A stretch of DNA of 64,000 nt from Planctomyces sp. Its GTDB lineage: Bacteria > Planctomycetota > Planctomycetia > Planctomycetales > Planctomycetaceae. The position numbers and the translations under genes were made by a program. Every line of letters starts with the position of its first letter. Positions within the stretch are counted from its first letter, which is position 1. The notes under the pieces were generated by a model. It was not told the DNA's origin. It ran no database searches and worked only from the letters and a program-made list of their open reading frames with translations. Positions 25,454-33,612 of the stretch are shown here, in pieces. The stretch is taken from contig JAHBXW010000025.1 of NCBI GenBank assembly GCA_019636235.1, forward strand, positions 1 to 64,000. Reading direction: 5' to 3'.

Positions 25454-27382
25454 TCACAGATCGAGATCGTCCGCTTCGCCGGCCTCCGCCATGATGATCC
25501 GGTAGCGCTCGGACGCGTCCTTGCCCAACAGTTGCGAGAACACCGCGTCCGCCTCCAGCTGGCTGTCGATGTCCACGCGCAACAGCGTCCGGTGCTTCGG
25601 GTTCAGCGTCGTGTCCTTGAGCTGATCGGCGTTCATTTCCCCCAGCCCCTTGAACCGCTGGACATCGATGTTCCGACGTTCGCCCAGGGACGCCAGGATC
25701 TCCTCCTTGGCGGCCTCGTCCTTCGCGTAGTGCCGCTGCTTGCCGACTTCAATCTTGTACAGCGGCGGCTGGGCCAGAAACACCTTGCCCAGTTGAATCA
25801 GCTCCCGCATGTGCCGGAAGAAGAACGTGAGCAACAGCGTGCTGATGTGGTAGCCATCGCTGTCGGCGTCCATCAGCAGGATGACCTTGCCGTAGCGCAG
25901 CTTGTGCGCGTCGAAGTGCGGTCCGATCCCCGTGCCGAGAGTGTCGACGAGGTCCTTGATCTCCTGGCTCTGCAGGATCTTGCCCGTCGCCAGGCCTTCG
26001 GTATTGAGAATCTTGCCCTTCAGCGGCAGCACGGCCTGAATCCGGGAATCCCGCCCGCTGGCCGCCGTCCCGCCGGCGGACTGCCCCTCGACGATGAACA
26101 GCTCGGTCTCGCCGGGGTCGTTTTCGCGACAGTCCAGCAGCTTGCCGGGAAGATTGCTGCGTTTCGATCCCGGAGACTTGCGGCGGACCTCGGTTTGCGC
26201 ATCCCGGCTGGCCTGCCGGGCGCGCGCCGCCAGCACGATCCGGCCGATGACGCCGTCCGCGATCGTCCGGTTGTTGTTGAGGAACGTCTCCAGGGCCGGA
26301 CGCACCAGCCCCTCGACCCAGCCCGACATCTCCGGATTGTTGAGCCGGTCCTTGGTCTGCCCCTGGAACATCGGCTCCGGGTGGAACGCTGAGACGATCG
26401 CGACGATCCCCTCGCGAATGTCGTCCGGCGTGATGTCCAGCCCCTTCTGGCGGATCTCGTGCACGTCCATGTAGTTTTTCACGGCCTTGGCGACGGCCGA
26501 CCGCAGCCCCGATTCGTGCGTGCCCCCCGCGCGGGTGCGGATGCCGTTCACATAGCTGCGAATGTGCTCGTCGGTCGATTCCGTCCACTTCAGGGCGACC
26601 TCGACGCGGATTTTGTCCTCCTCCTTCTCGGCGAAGAACTGCAGCTCATGCACGGCTTTCCGCTTGTCGTCGGCGATGATCCGCTCGAGGTAGGCGCGAA
26701 TGCCGTCCGGATGGTGCAGCTCGGTCCGTTCGCCCCTGGACTCATCGTTGAACAGGATCGTCAGCCCGCCGTGGACGTAGGAGATGTCCTCGAGATGCTG
26801 GCGGATCGTGTCGGCATGGAACTGGACGCGGCGGAAGATGTCGGCGTCGGGGCGGAAGAAAATGGATGTGCCGTGGCCGCGGAAGGGCCGCAGCTGTTTG
26901 AGCGGCGTGGTCGGCTTGCCGCGTTTGTAGCGCTGCTGCCATTCGGCGCCGTCGCGATGGATCGTCGCCACGAGTTCCTCGGACAGCGCGGTGACGACGG
27001 ACGAGCCGACGCCATGCAGGCCGCCGCTGCGGGCGTAGTTCTTGTTCGAGAACTTTCCGCCGGCGTGCAGGGTCGTGAGGATTGTCTCCAGGGCGGATTT
27101 TTTGGTCCGCGGATGGAGGTCGACCGGGATGCCGCGGCCGTTGTCGTCGACGGTGATCGACGCCAGGTCCTTGTGCAGCGAGACTGAGATGCGGTCGCAT
27201 TCGCCGGCGAGATATTCATCGACGGAGTTGTCGACGATTTCCCAGACCAGGTGATGCAGTCCGCGGGCATCAGTGCCGCCGATGTACATCGAGGGCCGCT
27301 TGCGGACGGGGTCGAGCCCCTCCAGGACCTCGATGTCGGCGGCGGTGTAGGCGCCGCGGGTGGATTCAGTCGCTGAAGCCAT
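25454..27382 (-). CDS. parE: Type IIA DNA topoisomerase subunit B (ParE/GyrB family)
   Basis: ATP-driven subunit of a type IIA topoisomerase. The GHKL ATPase domain is complete: VDNSVDEYLAGE, DNGRGIPVDLH and SGGLHGVGSSVV. The transducer domain follows, then TOPRIM with LFIVEGQSAGGTA and LLMDADSDGYHISTLLLTFFF. The last block reads DADSDG as in ParE, whereas GyrB usually has DADVDG; the earlier EGQSAGG has Gln where EGDSAGG is usual. The C-terminal FKGLGEMNADQL block is intact. 642 residues. It lies alone; no parC or gyrA is adjacent in this window. I prefer ParE, but gyrase B is possible because planctomycetes often have mixed assignments. Confidence 0.85.
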   Translation of the reverse strand: MASATESTRGAYTAADIEVLEGLDPVRKRPSMYIGGTDARGLHHLVWEIVDNSVDEYLAGECDRISVSLHKDLASITVDDNGRGIPVDLHPRTKKSALETILTTLHAGGKFSNKNYARSGGLHGVGSSVVTALSEELVATIHRDGAEWQQRYKRGKPTTPLKQLRPFRGHGTSIFFRPDADIFRRVQFHADTIRQHLEDISYVHGGLTILFNDESRGERTELHHPDGIRAYLERIIADDKRKAVHELQFFAEKEEDKIRVEVALKWTESTDEHIRSYVNGIRTRAGGTHESGLRSAVAKAVKNYMDVHEIRQKGLDITPDDIREGIVAIVSAFHPEPMFQGQTKDRLNNPEMSGWVEGLVRPALETFLNNNRTIADGVIGRIVLAARARQASRDAQTEVRRKSPGSKRSNLPGKLLDCRENDPGETELFIVEGQSAGGTAASGRDSRIQAVLPLKGKILNTEGLATGKILQSQEIKDLVDTLGTGIGPHFDAHKLRYGKVILLMDADSDGYHISTLLLTFFFRHMRELIQLGKVFLAQPPLYKIEVGKQRHYAKDEAAKEEILASLGERRNIDVQRFKGLGEMNADQLKDTTLNPKHRTLLRVDIDSQLEADAVFSQLLGKDASERYRIIMAEAGEADDLDL

Positions 27383-27494
27383 GTCGTCCCTGATCGAACA
27401 ATCTGCCGAACGCGGCCGCGCGGGGGCGGCAGGCGGGACAAATTAGAGCAATCGGGGCGCGGAATCGAGACCTCGCGAACCGTCGCCGCGCATG

Positions 27495-27523
27495 AAAAAT
27501 GCCGCAGCGCGAGGCTGCGGCAT
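27495..27523 (-). terminator. Intrinsic terminator of csrA
   Basis: On the minus strand ATGCCGCAGC (27523-27514) pairs perfectly with GCTGCGGCAT (27508-27499) over a 5-nt loop, followed by TTTTT-like ATTTTTC. It starts 42 nt after the csrA stop and fits a Rho-independent terminator. Confidence 0.85.
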
Positions 27524-27564
27524 CGGTTCAGTTCACGGATCACGTCCGGCTGGGAGCCGGAGTT

Positions 27565-27789
27565 TCAGGAGGAAGGCTGCGATTCGACGGGGTTGTCCAC
27601 CGCCGCGCGGGCCTCATCCTCCGCCTTCATGCGTTGCAGTTGCTCGTAAACTTCCGTGCGATGCACGGGCACATCCCGCGGGGCCTCGATGCCCAGGCGC
27701 ACCTTGTCCCCCCGGATCTCGACAACCGTGATCCGCACGGAGTCGGCGATGATGATGCTTTCGTTCTTCTTCCTCGACAAGACCAGCAT
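27565..27789 (-). CDS. csrA: Carbon storage regulator CsrA
   Basis: Small dimeric RNA-binding protein that sits on GGA motifs of mRNA leaders and controls translation or stability. The family core is unmistakable: LVLSRKKNESIIIADSVRITVVEIRGDKVRLGIEAPRDVPVHRTEVYEQL, here written in parts: it begins LVLSRKKNE, has GDKVRLGIEAP and VHRTEVY, with the RNA-contacting Leu4/Arg44-like residues kept. 74 residues including a short Ser/Pro tail. Start ATG at 27787-27789 with AGGAG 6 nt upstream. Its own promoter, a leader with a GGA hairpin and an intrinsic terminator make it a one-gene unit. The GGA sites near the start suggest it represses itself. Confidence 0.95.
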   Translation of the reverse strand: MLVLSRKKNESIIIADSVRITVVEIRGDKVRLGIEAPRDVPVHRTEVYEQLQRMKAEDEARAAVDNPVESQPSS

Positions 27790-27817
27790 GGTCTGCTCCT
27801 CGCCGCGGGCTTGCTGT

Positions 27818-27832
27818 CGGTGATCCTCACCG
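27818..27832 (-). promoter_or_regulatory. Leader hairpin with AGGAT loop, probable CsrA binding site
   Basis: In the csrA leader the minus strand reads CGGTG-AGGAT-CACCG, a 5-bp stem with AGGAT in the loop. A GGA exposed in a hairpin loop is the high-affinity CsrA site. The ribosome-binding site AGGAG at 27800-27796 supplies a second GGA about 25 nt further on, and AGGGA near 27875 a third. Two GGA sites at this distance, one covering the ribosome-binding site, is the classic layout for csrA autoregulation. Binding itself is inferred. Confidence 0.6.
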
Positions 27833-27907
27833 CGGGATGCCCGCGGCCGCATCGGCACGCCTGAATGTTGCTCCCTCGAACGTCCCGACAGACAATTTCC
27901 CTTGACG

Positions 27908-27935
27908 ATTTTACGGGAGGCGTTCTCACCGTCAA
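27908..27935 (-). promoter_or_regulatory. Sigma-70-type promoter of csrA
   Basis: On the minus strand TTGACG (27935-27930) and TAAAAT (27913-27908) are separated by 16 nt, five of six consensus bases each. A transcript would start near 27901, leaving a leader of about 110 nt before the csrA ATG at 27789. This is the best -35/-10 pair in the 370-base gap (27790-28159) between csrA and the divergent zinc-ribbon gene; nothing else in the gap looks coding. Confidence 0.7.
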
Positions 27936-28096
27936 TTGGCGTTCTTTCTCGAAACCTGACGAAATCTCCGAGAATTCCGGCCCCCGCCCGAGGGAATCCG
28001 GCCACTTCGGCCGTCTCCTTCCGCCGTTCCCATGGGGCCGCAACACGCCGCTGCGGAAATCTTGGCCACAATGAATAAACCAATTCGGATCAATGG

Positions 28097-28125
28097 TTTA
28101 CAACGAGAAAACCCGAGGGTAGGCT
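28097..28125 (+). promoter_or_regulatory. Possible promoter of the zinc-ribbon repeat gene
   Basis: TTTACA (28097-28102) and TAGGCT (28120-28125) are 17 nt apart. The -35 matches consensus in five of six bases, the -10 in three. The start near 28132 would give a leader of under 30 nt before the ATG at 28160. Confidence 0.4.
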
Positions 28126-28159
28126 GGAACTCGTCCATTCCGTCTGTCGGAGGCCCCTG

Positions 28160-29785
28160 ATGCCCGGCCCCATCACCGTTCAGTGTCCGCATTGCAGCTC
28201 GCAGATGCGGATCAAAAACACAGGCCTCCTGGGCAAGAAGGCCCCCTGCCCGAAGTGCAGCAAACCCTTCGTGCTCAAGAATCAGGTCGACGACGAGGAC
28301 GACTTCAGCTTCGACGACGACTACGAGGAGCAGGCCGAGACCGCGCAGACGCGCTCCGGCAAACGCGCGGCCGGAACGAAGACCGCCAAGGCTTCCGGGA
28401 AGTCAGGGGGCGGGAAATCGAAGGGGAAATCCCGCAAGAAGAGTTCGTCCGGCGGATGGCAGTTGCCCGTGCTGATCGGCGGGGGCGCGGTCGTCGTCGC
28501 CGGCCTCGTGATTGGCGGCATCCAGCTGTTTGGAGGCTCGTCGGAGACCGTCGCCGCGTCGAATTCCACGTCGCCGTCGCCCGACCCGGCCGCGATGGCA
28601 TCCGCCGCGCCGACGTCCACGCCCGTGACGCCGGCCGCTGAGCAGACCACGCCGTCCGCGGAATCGGAAACCGCTGAAGACACATCGCTGGCCGAAACTC
28701 AGGACACCGGGACGGAATCGGGCGAAGGCACGACCCCGGAGGCCCAGGCGTCGTCCGGAATGCCAGCCGGCTATCCAACGGCGAACAACGGCCCGGGCAG
28801 TTCGACGCCCAATGTCGGCGCGCCTGGCGGCATGCCGGCGGGCTACCCGACCGCCAACAACGGCCCCGGCAGTTCGACGCCCAGCGTCGGAGCGCCTGGC
28901 GGCATGCCGGCGGGCTACCCGACCGCCAACAACGGCCCAGGCAGTTCGACGCCCAATGTTGGCGCGCCTGGCGGGATGCCGGCGGGCTACCCGACCGCCA
29001 ACAACGGCCCAGGCAGTTCGACGCCCAGCGTTGGCGCGCCTGGCGGGATGCCGGCCGGATATCCGACAGCCAGCAACTCCGGCTCGACGCCGACGCCCTC
29101 GACAACGGGCTACACGTCTCCCCAGTCCGGTCAAGCTCAGCAGTCCGGCCAGTACGCACAGCCTGGTCAGTACACACAGCCGGGTCAGTACCCGCAGGCG
29201 AACTCCGGCAACGGCCAGCAGCAGAACGGCGGTTGGTTCTCGCGGTTGATGAACGCCGCCGCTGATGCCCAGGCCGCGACCGAAGAAGCTGAGGCTCAGG
29301 CGGAGGAAGAGAAGGCGACCAGTCGCTCCCGTCGTCGCCGCGCAACGGCTCAGGGGGGGACGCAGCAGCGCGGTTCCGCGGGAGGCGCCAACCGCAGCGG
29401 ACCGCAGGGCTCGCAGCCGCCGGGATCTTCTCCGCAAGGGTCGTTCGACTCCCAGCAGGGGCGATCCAGTCAAGGCTACACCCAGCCGCCGACCGCCCAG
29501 CAGAACTCCAGCCAGGGTTCGCAGCGGTCCAGCCAGGGGTACGGTCCGCCCCCAACAACGAACCAGAATTCGAGCCAGGGCTCGATGCGGTCCAGTCAGG
29601 GCTTTACTCCACCCCAGACGAACCAGAACTCGAGCCTCGGCTCGCAGCGGAGCTCCATGCCTCCGACATCCTCCGGCCAGGACCAGTCCAGTCAGGGGTC
29701 CCAGCGATCGCAGCCGCCAACCAACTCCGGCCAGGACCAGTCCAGCCAGGGATCTCAGCGGTCACAGCCGCCGAGTTCCAATTGA
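28160..29785 (+). CDS. Zinc-ribbon, single-helix membrane protein with 24-residue repeats
   Basis: 541 residues. The N-terminus has a zinc ribbon of two CxxC knuckles (CPHC at 9-12, CPKC at 30-33), a Lys/Gly/Ser-rich stretch, one hydrophobic helix (about 97-118), then a long Ser/Thr/Gly/Pro/Gln-rich region that would lie outside. The region includes four exact-length 24-residue repeats starting MPAGYPTANNGPGSS plus a partial fifth, and a C-terminal part of NQNSSQGSQRSSQG-like repeats. Topology (ribbon in, repeats out) resembles planctomycete proteins where an MJ0042-type zinc ribbon precedes a helix. The following ECF sigma gene is 84 nt downstream. Function unknown; an envelope or surface role is inferred. 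Confidence 0.8.
   Translation: MPGPITVQCPHCSSQMRIKNTGLLGKKAPCPKCSKPFVLKNQVDDEDDFSFDDDYEEQAETAQTRSGKRAAGTKTAKASGKSGGGKSKGKSRKKSSSGGWQLPVLIGGGAVVVAGLVIGGIQLFGGSSETVAASNSTSPSPDPAAMASAAPTSTPVTPAAEQTTPSAESETAEDTSLAETQDTGTESGEGTTPEAQASSGMPAGYPTANNGPGSSTPNVGAPGGMPAGYPTANNGPGSSTPSVGAPGGMPAGYPTANNGPGSSTPNVGAPGGMPAGYPTANNGPGSSTPSVGAPGGMPAGYPTASNSGSTPTPSTTGYTSPQSGQAQQSGQYAQPGQYTQPGQYPQANSGNGQQQNGGWFSRLMNAAADAQAATEEAEAQAEEEKATSRSRRRRATAQGGTQQRGSAGGANRSGPQGSQPPGSSPQGSFDSQQGRSSQGYTQPPTAQQNSSQGSQRSSQGYGPPPTTNQNSSQGSMRSSQGFTPPQTNQNSSLGSQRSSMPPTSSGQDQSSQGSQRSQPPTNSGQDQSSQGSQRSQPPSSN
28760..29075 (+). repeat. 72-bp tandem repeats inside the zinc-ribbon gene
   Basis: Four units of exactly 72 bp start at 28760, 28832, 28904 and 28976, and a truncated fifth at 29048. 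Each encodes MPAGYPTANNGPGSSTP followed by N/SVGAPGG. Units differ by synonymous changes (GTC/GTT, GGC/GGG), so they are being kept at protein level and were probably made by slipped copying. Confidence 0.92.
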
Positions 29786-29869
29786 AACCCGGGCGGCGAG
29801 ATCGGCCAACGCTCGCCGCACGATCGCATTCCACACGGAATGTTGACCGGCCGAAGGAGTTGCCTGCCA

Positions 29870-30490
29870 GTGAACGCTGAGTCGGCGGATTCCGGCGACG
29901 ATCAGATCTTCAATCGCGTCGCGTCCGGCGACCGGCGCGCATTCCACGTGATCGTGTCGCGCTACCGTCCCCGGCTGCTCCGATTCACCCAGCGCAGCTT
30001 CGGCGATCCCGGGCTGGCCGACGACCTCGTTCAGGAAACGTTCATCGCGATCTATGCCGCCCGCGGCACGTACGATCCGCGGTTCGCATTCAGCACGTGG
30101 ATCTGGACCGTCCATTTCAATGTCTGCCGTCGCGAACGACGGCGCAGGATGAGCCTGGCCCGCACGATGGCCGGGGCGATCGACCTGTTCCGCAGCCGCG
30201 TGACGGCGGCCCCCTCTCCCTCGGAGGAACTGGAACAGCGGGAGCGCGCCGCGGAACTGCGCGAACTGCTGGACCGCTTGCCCGCCGCCCAGGCGGACGC
30301 GATCCGACTGCGGTTTTTCGCGGAGCTGCCGTTTGACCAGGTGGCGGCCGCGATGAATTCCAGCGTCAGCGGGGCGAAGGTCCGCGTGCGGAAGGGGCTG
30401 CAGGCGTTGTCCGGCTGGATCAGCCGGAGTGAGTCACTGGATCTGCTGGAGGCGATGCTGCCGGAATCCGGCGAGGGGCGTACGACATGA
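29870..30490 (+). CDS. ECF-type RNA polymerase sigma factor
   Basis: About 206 residues. Region 2 is seen in FHVIVSRYRPRLLRFTQRSFG, DLVQETFIAIYAARGTYD and STWIWTVHFNVCRRERR; region 4 in LDRLPAAQADAIRLRFFAEL with FDQVAAAMNSSVSGAKVRVRKGL. I chose the GTG at 29870 because AAGGAG lies 10 nt upstream, whereas the ATG at 29840 has no ribosome-binding site. The stop codon overlaps the start of the next gene by 4 nt (ATGA), so sigma and anti-sigma are co-translated. Upstream is the zinc-ribbon repeat gene on the same strand. Confidence 0.88.
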   Translation: MNAESADSGDDQIFNRVASGDRRAFHVIVSRYRPRLLRFTQRSFGDPGLADDLVQETFIAIYAARGTYDPRFAFSTWIWTVHFNVCRRERRRRMSLARTMAGAIDLFRSRVTAAPSPSEELEQRERAAELRELLDRLPAAQADAIRLRFFAELPFDQVAAAMNSSVSGAKVRVRKGLQALSGWISRSESLDLLEAMLPESGEGRTT

Positions 30491-30960
30491 CCTGCGATGA
30501 CGCATTCGATGCCATGACGGATCCCCGGCGGGGCGGCGATCCGGATCTGTCGCTGCACCTGTCGGGCTGCCCGCGGTGCCGCGCGATGTCGGAGACGCTG
30601 GCCCCCGCGCTGGAATTGATTCACGCCGGCGTCCGCTCGCACGTCGAGGAGCGCGGCGCTGGCGCCACGGCGGATTCGGCGGAGCTGGCCGTCGCCGCGG
30701 CGGATCGGCTGTCTGGGGCCTGGGGGGGGCGGCCCGCTGGCGGCTCGCTTCGAAACCGCACTCGGATTGGCGTTGGGGCGGCGCTCGCCGTGGGATTCGC
30801 GGCGGCCGCGGTGGCGCTCAACTCCAGCGCGCCGACAGCCCGCAAGGCGTCCCGGGCTCCCGTCGTCTGCCTCTGGCAGGACCGCGACGCGGCGGACCGG
30901 TTGCCGGTCGAGTACATCACGGCCGCCTGCGCGTCGTGCCACCATCTCAGCGGGCCATGA
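30487..30960 (+). CDS. Membrane anti-sigma factor with ZAS motif and C-terminal CxxCH
   Basis: 157 residues. The N-terminus has Cys3 and HLSGCPRC, that is His24-x3-Cys28-x2-Cys31, the canonical zinc anti-sigma motif. One hydrophobic helix (about 93-111) puts the remaining ~45 residues in the periplasm. This tail ends TAACASCHHLSGP, with CASCH at residues 148-152, a c-type heme-binding motif, plus Cys128 earlier. It overlaps the ECF sigma gene by 4 nt. Regulation of that sigma factor by zinc-domain binding is expected from the family; a heme or redox input through the tail is my inference. The protein is otherwise unlike known anti-sigma factors at the C-terminus. Confidence 0.78.
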   Translation: MTCDDAFDAMTDPRRGGDPDLSLHLSGCPRCRAMSETLAPALELIHAGVRSHVEERGAGATADSAELAVAAADRLSGAWGGRPAGGSLRNRTRIGVGAALAVGFAAAAVALNSSAPTARKASRAPVVCLWQDRDAADRLPVEYITAACASCHHLSGP

Positions 30961-31017
30961 GCCGCGGCGTCGGGCCGCAGCGATGGTCCTCGTGGTCCGC
31001 AGATTCGACGCGCCGCT

Positions 31018-31038
31018 GTCCGCGAAGTCTCCGCGGAC
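31018..31038. terminator. Short stem-loop between converging genes
   Basis: GTCCGCG (31018-31024) pairs with CGCGGAC (31032-31038) over a 7-nt loop, between the anti-sigma gene (+) and glpF (-). No T tract follows on either side, so it is only a possible terminator. Confidence 0.4.
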
Positions 31039-31045
31039 GGCCATC

Positions 31046-31768
31046 TCACAGCACCAGGGACAAGGACGCGCCCAGGACGCCGCCGATCAGCGGACCGATC
31101 ACCGGCACCCACGCGTAGCCCCAGTCGGAGGGCCCCTTCCCGGGTATCGGCAACAGGGCATGTGCGATGCGCGGCCCCAGGTCCCGCGCGGGATTGATCG
31201 CGTAGCCCGTCGGACCGCCCAGCGACAGTCCGATGCTGAACACGACCAGCCCCACCAGCAGGCCTCGGAAGCTGCTGTCGAGCCCACTGTCCAGTTTGAA
31301 GTTGTCGGGAGTCAGAATCAGCGCCGTGCCCAGCGTCAGCACGCACGTTCCGATGATCTCGGTCAGCAGGTTGGCGGCTGGGCTGCGGATCGCGGGGGCC
31401 GTGCAGAATACGGCCCGCTTCGCGTCCGGGTCGTCCGTCGCGGCCCAATGATTCAGGTAGGCCAGCCACACGATCACGCCTCCCAGGATGCCCCCGAGCA
31501 GTTGCGCGGCGAGATATGTCGGCACAAGCGGCCAGTCGAATTGCCCCGTCGCGGCCAAACCGATCGTGACGGCCGGGTTCAGATGCCCACCGCTGGCCGC
31601 ATGCGCCGCGTACACCGCGATGGCCACCGCGAATCCCCACCCGGCCGTGACGACGATCCAGCCCCCCTGGTGGCCTTTCGTGCGGGCCAGTGCGACGTTC
31701 GCCACCACGCCGTCGCCCAGCGTGACAAGCAGCGTGGTCCCCAGAAGTTCTCCGATGAACGGCGTCAT
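31046..31768 (-). CDS. glpF: MIP-family aquaglyceroporin (GlpF type)
   Basis: Inner-membrane channel with six transmembrane helices and two half-helices. Both NPA boxes are present: [12 protein letters not shown] (first) and [12 protein letters not shown] (second). The Asp after NPAR is the mark of glycerol-conducting members, where water-only channels have other residues. 240 residues, slightly short. The gene is single, divergent from rfbA, and converges on the anti-sigma gene. No glpK is nearby. Glycerol as substrate is inferred from the NPARD signature. Confidence 0.9.
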   Translation of the reverse strand: MTPFIGELLGTTLLVTLGDGVVANVALARTKGHQGGWIVVTAGWGFAVAIAVYAAHAASGGHLNPAVTIGLAATGQFDWPLVPTYLAAQLLGGILGGVIVWLAYLNHWAATDDPDAKRAVFCTAPAIRSPAANLLTEIIGTCVLTLGTALILTPDNFKLDSGLDSSFRGLLVGLVVFSIGLSLGGPTGYAINPARDLGPRIAHALLPIPGKGPSDWGYAWVPVIGPLIGGVLGASLSLVL

Positions 31769-31965
31769 GCAGTCGCTCCGCCTTTGGTCACAGGGTGCGT
31801 CGCGGGTCGCACGGGCCCCGGCCGCGGCGCAACGACCCGACCAGAGTACCGCGACGGGAAACGCATGTCGCGGCGACCGGATGCCTGAGATATCGTGTCC
31901 TTTGCGGCCCCCGCACGGCCGCCGCCGCGTCCCATACTGGCCCGCCGAATGTCGAGAACCGCCCG

Positions 31966-32859
31966 ATGACTGAATCCACCACCGCCATGCGACGGGGCAT
32001 CATCCTCGCGGGGGGCAGCGGCACGCGGCTGTATCCCGCGACGCGGGTCGTCAGCAAACAACTGCTGCCGATCTACGACAAGCCAATGATCTATTACCCG
32101 CTGTCGACTTTGATGCTGGCCGGCATCCGGGACATTCTGGTGATCAGCACTCCGCACGATCTGCCGCTGTTCGAGCGTCTCCTGGGGGATGGCGGCCAGT
32201 GGGGGCTGCGGATCGAATACGCGGGACAGCCGACGCCCGGGGGGCTGGCCCAGGCCTTTGTGATCGGCGAAGACTTCGTCGCCGGCCACCTCTCCTGCCT
32301 GATTCTCGGAGACAACATCTTCTACGGGCATCAGCTCTCGAAATCGCTGCAGACGGCCAGCGCGAACATCGCGGGCGCGACGGTCTTCGCCTATCACGTG
32401 CGGGATCCCGAGCGATACGGCGTCGTGGAACTCGACGACCGTGGCCTGGCCGTGAGCATTGAGGAGAAGCCGGTCCGGCCGCGCTCCAGCCTCGCTGTCA
32501 CCGGGCTGTACTTCTACGACGAATCGGTCGTCGAGATTGCCAAGTCGATCCGTCCGTCCAGACGCGGCGAACTGGAAATCACCGACGTCAACCGCGTGTA
32601 CATGGAGCATGGCCAGTTGCAGGTCGAGGTGCTGGGCCGCGGCTCGGCCTGGCTGGACACGGGCACGCACGATTCGCTGCAGGAGGCGTCGCAGTTCGTG
32701 GGCGTGCTGGAACAGCGGCAGGGGCTGAAGATCGCCTGCCCCGAGGAGATCGCGTGGCGGATGGACTACATCACCGACGCGGAACTCCGCGCGCTGGGGG
32801 AGGAAATGCGGAGCAGCAGCTACGGACAGTACCTGTTGAGCCTGCAGCGTTCGCTGTGA
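31966..32859 (+). CDS. rfbA: Glucose-1-phosphate thymidylyltransferase
   Basis: Makes dTDP-glucose from glucose-1-phosphate and dTTP, the entry step to dTDP-sugars for surface glycans. Recognisable are [40 protein letters not shown] (in parts: [20 protein letters not shown]), [44 protein letters not shown] and [17 protein letters not shown]. 297 residues, normal. I chose the ATG at 31966; [10 protein letters not shown] 21 nt downstream is an alternative. rfbB, rfbC and rfbD are not beside it, so other sugar-nucleotide steps are encoded elsewhere or replaced by the genes downstream. Confidence 0.95.
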   Translation: MTESTTAMRRGIILAGGSGTRLYPATRVVSKQLLPIYDKPMIYYPLSTLMLAGIRDILVISTPHDLPLFERLLGDGGQWGLRIEYAGQPTPGGLAQAFVIGEDFVAGHLSCLILGDNIFYGHQLSKSLQTASANIAGATVFAYHVRDPERYGVVELDDRGLAVSIEEKPVRPRSSLAVTGLYFYDESVVEIAKSIRPSRRGELEITDVNRVYMEHGQLQVEVLGRGSAWLDTGTHDSLQEASQFVGVLEQRQGLKIACPEEIAWRMDYITDAELRALGEEMRSSSYGQYLLSLQRSL

Positions 32860-32925
32860 GTTCGCCGCTCTCGATCAGGGGAACGGGCCGGAGTTGCGCG
32901 CTGATGCCGAGCCGGATTGCCGCCA

Positions 32926-33423
32926 CTACGCCGTGCGCACGAACGCCATGTAATAGAACGCGAGTCCCGTCACTGAAGTCGCCACGAGGTCGGCGACGGA
33001 AATCCAGCCCAGGCGGACGTGCAGCCGGCTGTGCGGCCCCGGCGCCGGCGGATCGCGGAACCGCCTCAGCGCCAGGGCGATTGTCGCGGCCCACAAGAAG
33101 GGCGTCGAAATCGCAAACGCAAGGTGCACGTACAGCAGCTGCCGCACCGCATCGAGCGCCGCGCCCGTCAGCCGCGGCTGATCCGGATCCCGGTTGACGA
33201 TCCGCTCCCAGCCCCCCTGCAGCCGCATGTCGAGTTCGAACAATCCCACGGCCGCCAGCAGCACGACCGCCAGCACGAGCTGACCGATTTTATGCAGCCG
33301 GTAGTTCTTCTTCGATCGGGCCAGCCACACGGTCCAGATCAGCGCCGGCACGACCAGCACGAGGGCGCACACGACGACGTCCAGCATCGGCGAGGCGTTG
33401 TATCCGAGAAACCCGCGTTGCAT
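32926..33423 (-). CDS. DUF420-family membrane protein (CtaM-like)
   Basis: 165 residues with four hydrophobic helices (about 13-31, 47-62, 92-112, 135-157). It has the DUF420 marks WLARSKKNYRLHKIGQLVLAVVLL, FELDMRLQGGW, LLYVHLAFAISTPFLWA and RLHVRLGWISVADLVATSVTGL with conserved His residues near helix ends. DUF420 includes CtaM, which takes part in heme-copper oxidase assembly in Firmicutes. I chose the ATG at 33421-33423; an open frame continues upstream but is antisense to the next gene. It stands between rfbA and a divergent oxidoreductase, with no oxidase gene near. The role here is inferred. Confidence 0.82.
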   Translation of the reverse strand: MQRGFLGYNASPMLDVVVCALVLVVPALIWTVWLARSKKNYRLHKIGQLVLAVVLLAAVGLFELDMRLQGGWERIVNRDPDQPRLTGAALDAVRQLLYVHLAFAISTPFLWAATIALALRRFRDPPAPGPHSRLHVRLGWISVADLVATSVTGLAFYYMAFVRTA

Positions 33424-33515
33424 GGCGCGCCTGTGTCCGGCCGGAAAACGGCGGATTATAGACCCCCGGCCGCGTGCCACAACGCAGGCGCGTCGCCGCA
33501 GGCGGCGCAGCAGGC

Positions 33516-33543
33516 TTGCGGCCCCCTTCGGCCCGGCTATTCT
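33516..33543 (+). promoter_or_regulatory. Possible promoter of the Gfo/Idh/MocA gene
   Basis: TTGCGG (33516-33521) and TATTCT (33538-33543) are 16 nt apart. The predicted start near 33550 gives a leader of about 60 nt before the ATG at 33613. Confidence 0.45.
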
Positions 33544-33612
33544 CAGAAACTCCGGCAGCCGCGGCTGTCCGCGACGTCCGCACCGCTTCGCCCAACTCGA
33601 GGGATCAGATTC

